Shown here: positions 62,394-64,000 of the stretch, piece by piece | How positions within the stretch are numbered: position 1 is the first letter of the stretch | Layout of the letters: every line of letters starts with the position of its first letter | Source of the DNA: Nostoc sp. NMS9 | GTDB taxonomy: Bacteria; Cyanobacteriota; Cyanobacteriia; Cyanobacteriales; Nostocaceae | Length of the DNA stretch: 64,000 nt | Direction: 5' to 3' | Assembly (NCBI RefSeq): GCF_017114995.1 | Contig: NZ_JABXKL010000085.1 | Span: forward strand, 1-64,000 | Program-made: the position numbers and the translations under genes | The notes under the pieces: model-generated | The model's input: only the letters and a program-made list of their open reading frames with translations | Database searches by the model: none | What the model was told of the DNA's origin: nothing

Positions 62394-62765
62394 ATGAGTT
62401 TTAAGTCATTTCAATTGAATCTTTTAAATCTCCGCCCTTGGCTCACCCTGCTGGCAGTTATTTGGTTGCTGGCATCAGTGGGCTTGGGTTGGTTAGTTAA
62501 TTCATTGCTAATTATTTTCGGGTTGCTGTTGTTGGCACCTATTGTGGCTTTCTTTGGCTTTCGTTGGTGGCTGCAACGCAACTTGGTTGCCGATCAATGT
62601 CCCGTCTGTGGATATGAATTTACAGGTTTAAATAACAGTCAGTTGCAATGTCCTAACTGTAAGGAGTTACTGTTAGTACAAAATAGTCATTTTCAGCGCT
62701 TCACACCAGAAGGCACAATTGATGTCACTGCTGTCGAAGTTCCAGCCAAATCACTGGAAGAATAG
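62394..62765 (+). CDS. membrane protein with zinc ribbon
   Basis: 123 residues. Two membrane segments about 17-35 and 40-58 (LTLLAVIWLLASVGLGWL; LLIIFGLLLLAPIVAFFG), then a CPVCGYEF...CPNCKELL zinc-ribbon pair at about 69-90 facing one side of the membrane. Function unknown. AGGAG lies about 24-28 bases upstream, further than usual. Confidence 0.7.
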   Translation: MSFKSFQLNLLNLRPWLTLLAVIWLLASVGLGWLVNSLLIIFGLLLLAPIVAFFGFRWWLQRNLVADQCPVCGYEFTGLNNSQLQCPNCKELLLVQNSHFQRFTPEGTIDVTAVEVPAKSLEE

Positions 62766-62807
62766 TCAAGAATCGTTAGTCATTAGCAAAGCATAAATGA
62801 CTAATGA

Positions 62808-63239
62808 CTATTTATTTTTTTGCGAGATTGAGAGGCTGTAAGTATATTGTTGCGGGGATAGTTCGCCCACATGCAGCGAATATTTTCCTGCCTGCCAATA
62901 ACCAGAAAGTTCTGACTTACCTCCAGAGTAACTATCTGCTAGTACACAAAAGCGCCCCCCAGGCCCGTCGATCAGCAGTGTTGGCTTTCCTTGACTCTCT
63001 ACTGTTAATCGCAAATAAGGTAATGACTCTGTAACTTGGATAACTTGACTTGGTTCAGTGGTAATATTGCCACAATTACTTTTGACAGTTCCCCCAGACT
63101 TTCCGTTCAAAATTAATGGATCTGGTTGGGAATTCCGATTAATTTGGATTGTTGGTGTCTGTGCAAAATTAGCCTCAGTGAAAACCAAGCTCATCGCCAA
63201 AGCTGTGGGAATAATTGCAAGTAGCCTAAGCGTCTTCAT
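62808..63239 (-). CDS. exported hypothetical protein
   Basis: 143 residues. N-terminal signal peptide (MKTLRLLAIIPTALAMSLVF), then a beta-rich body with two cysteines (KSNCGNI, GGRFCVLA) that could form a disulfide. It has a single-domain look like secreted PPC-type proteins (pre-peptidase C-terminal): YLRLTVESQGKPTLLIDGPG. No enzyme motif. Confidence 0.65.
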   Translation of the reverse strand: MKTLRLLAIIPTALAMSLVFTEANFAQTPTIQINRNSQPDPLILNGKSGGTVKSNCGNITTEPSQVIQVTESLPYLRLTVESQGKPTLLIDGPGGRFCVLADSYSGGKSELSGYWQAGKYSLHVGELSPQQYTYSLSISQKNK

Positions 63240-63577
63240 TTTAATTAATGCTCCAGATTTTTTTAGAGCAATATTGTTATACAGTCTGATCTATATAGAC
63301 GACAGCAATCCGTCTTAGTTCCAAAAGCTGCCGTATAAAGCAACACCAGTCCGTTAAAGATTATTTGTGAAGATTTAATAGGTGTATATCTGTAGAGATG
63401 TTGCATTGCAACGTCTTACAATTGATGTCTGGAAGGCAACAAAAAAAACATAATTTTTCCCTGTCCAGAAAGGTCTTGCACTCACAGACATTAGCTAAAA
63501 TCACTAAGACAACCACCAAAAATAGAATTTGGTTGGTCTATTGTTGAATAAGTACGCTACTGAAGTAGGAAAGATTG

Positions 63578-63916
63578 ATGAATCCTCAACCAGAAGAAAA
63601 CTTACAGCGTCGCCTCGATCAGCTAGAGGTAGAGATTAATTCTCCGCCTGGGGTAGTTTCACAAGAACAAAAACAAACGTCTCAGTCTGTTTTTGCCAGC
63701 TTCAACTTGCAACTGGAGCGATTTAAGATTTGGTTCAACAGCTTATCTGGTGTGAAAAAGCTGGTAGTTTCGGGTGTGACGGTACTAGTAGGCTTGGCGA
63801 TACTGCAAGCAGTGTTTAAACTAGTTGCATCTGTAATTAGTCTGGCACTTTTGGCAGTGTTAGTGTATGTTGGATACAAATTTTTTGTGTCTGGTAGCTT
63901 TCAACGCAAGCAATAA
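63578..63916 (+). CDS. small membrane protein
   Basis: 112 residues from the ATG at 63578 (a TTG at 63575 gives one more). Charged N-terminal half with coiled-coil-like part (LQRRLDQLEVEIN), then two hydrophobic segments close together (VVSGVTVLVGLAILQAVFKL; VISLALLAVLVYVGYKFFV). Cyanobacterial conserved type; no known function. Last gene of the window. Confidence 0.65.
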   Translation: MNPQPEENLQRRLDQLEVEINSPPGVVSQEQKQTSQSVFASFNLQLERFKIWFNSLSGVKKLVVSGVTVLVGLAILQAVFKLVASVISLALLAVLVYVGYKFFVSGSFQRKQ

Positions 63917-64000
63917 GTTGATATGCATTTACTTTGCACTCTGCCTGGAGTTATGAGAGTCAGGAGCCAGAATACAAACAACTCCTGACTCATAACTCCT

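Overview
The window comes from a filamentous, probably heterocyst-forming cyanobacterium of the Nostoc/Anabaena type. Evidence: petB-petD with ctpA alongside, many HIP1 octamers (GCGATCGC), tandem heptamer repeats between genes, a giant Ser/Thr-kinase/histidine-kinase hybrid, and families found mainly in Nostocales. No rRNA genes are present; one tRNA, tRNA-Val(GAC), is present.

Layout. 0-4.8 kb is host DNA: a ParB-like protein, two glycosyltransferase-type genes and a PAP/fibrillin-like protein. 4.84-4.91 kb is tRNA-Val(GAC). 4.943-26.001 kb is a type I-B CRISPR-associated Tn7-like transposon (CAST) lodged 31 bp past the tRNA 3' end. It carries tnsD (homing), cas6-cas8-cas7-cas5, a four-repeat CRISPR array plus one decayed repeat, cargo (XRE regulator, type I restriction-modification with a Uma2-type nuclease, KAP-type P-loop ATPase), then tniQ, tnsC and a fused tnsA-tnsB. 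Matching 12-bp termini (TGTAATTTAAAG) and internal TnsB-type repeats define both ends. A 23-bp sequence resembling the end of a different CAST family (V-K) lies between tRNA and element. Several parts look damaged: cas7 has an in-frame TAG, hsdS is truncated, and the KAP ATPase lacks its Walker A lysine. tnsAB, tnsC, tniQ and tnsD look intact, so tRNA homing may persist while RNA-guided transposition may be lost.

26.0-27.8 kb is host (VOC protein, RbgA/YlqF GTPase). 27.807-48.98 kb is a second, unrelated integrative element of about 21 kb, bounded by paired TGAGTAGC repeats. It has a tyrosine integrase, a leftward block of small genes with a membrane-linked FtsK/HerA-like ATPase, a rightward block ending in a DnaB-N/RecA-like replication protein, a second FimB-sized tyrosine recombinase beside two palindromes, and a rightward train of about a dozen mostly overlapping genes resembling a virion or cell-surface module. 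Inside the replication gene are at least nine 10-bp iterons, several phased at 11 bp, resembling an origin embedded in its initiator gene. I recognise no terminase, portal, capsid, tail or relaxase gene, so the element's type (tailless virus, phage satellite, conjugative element) is open. This is the best candidate for an undescribed system.

49.4-64 kb is host: kinase hybrid, CtpA protease, cytochrome b6f petB/petD, an anti-sigma-type ATPase, a GDP-mannose dehydratase-like enzyme followed by a family 4 glycosyltransferase, and small membrane or exported proteins.
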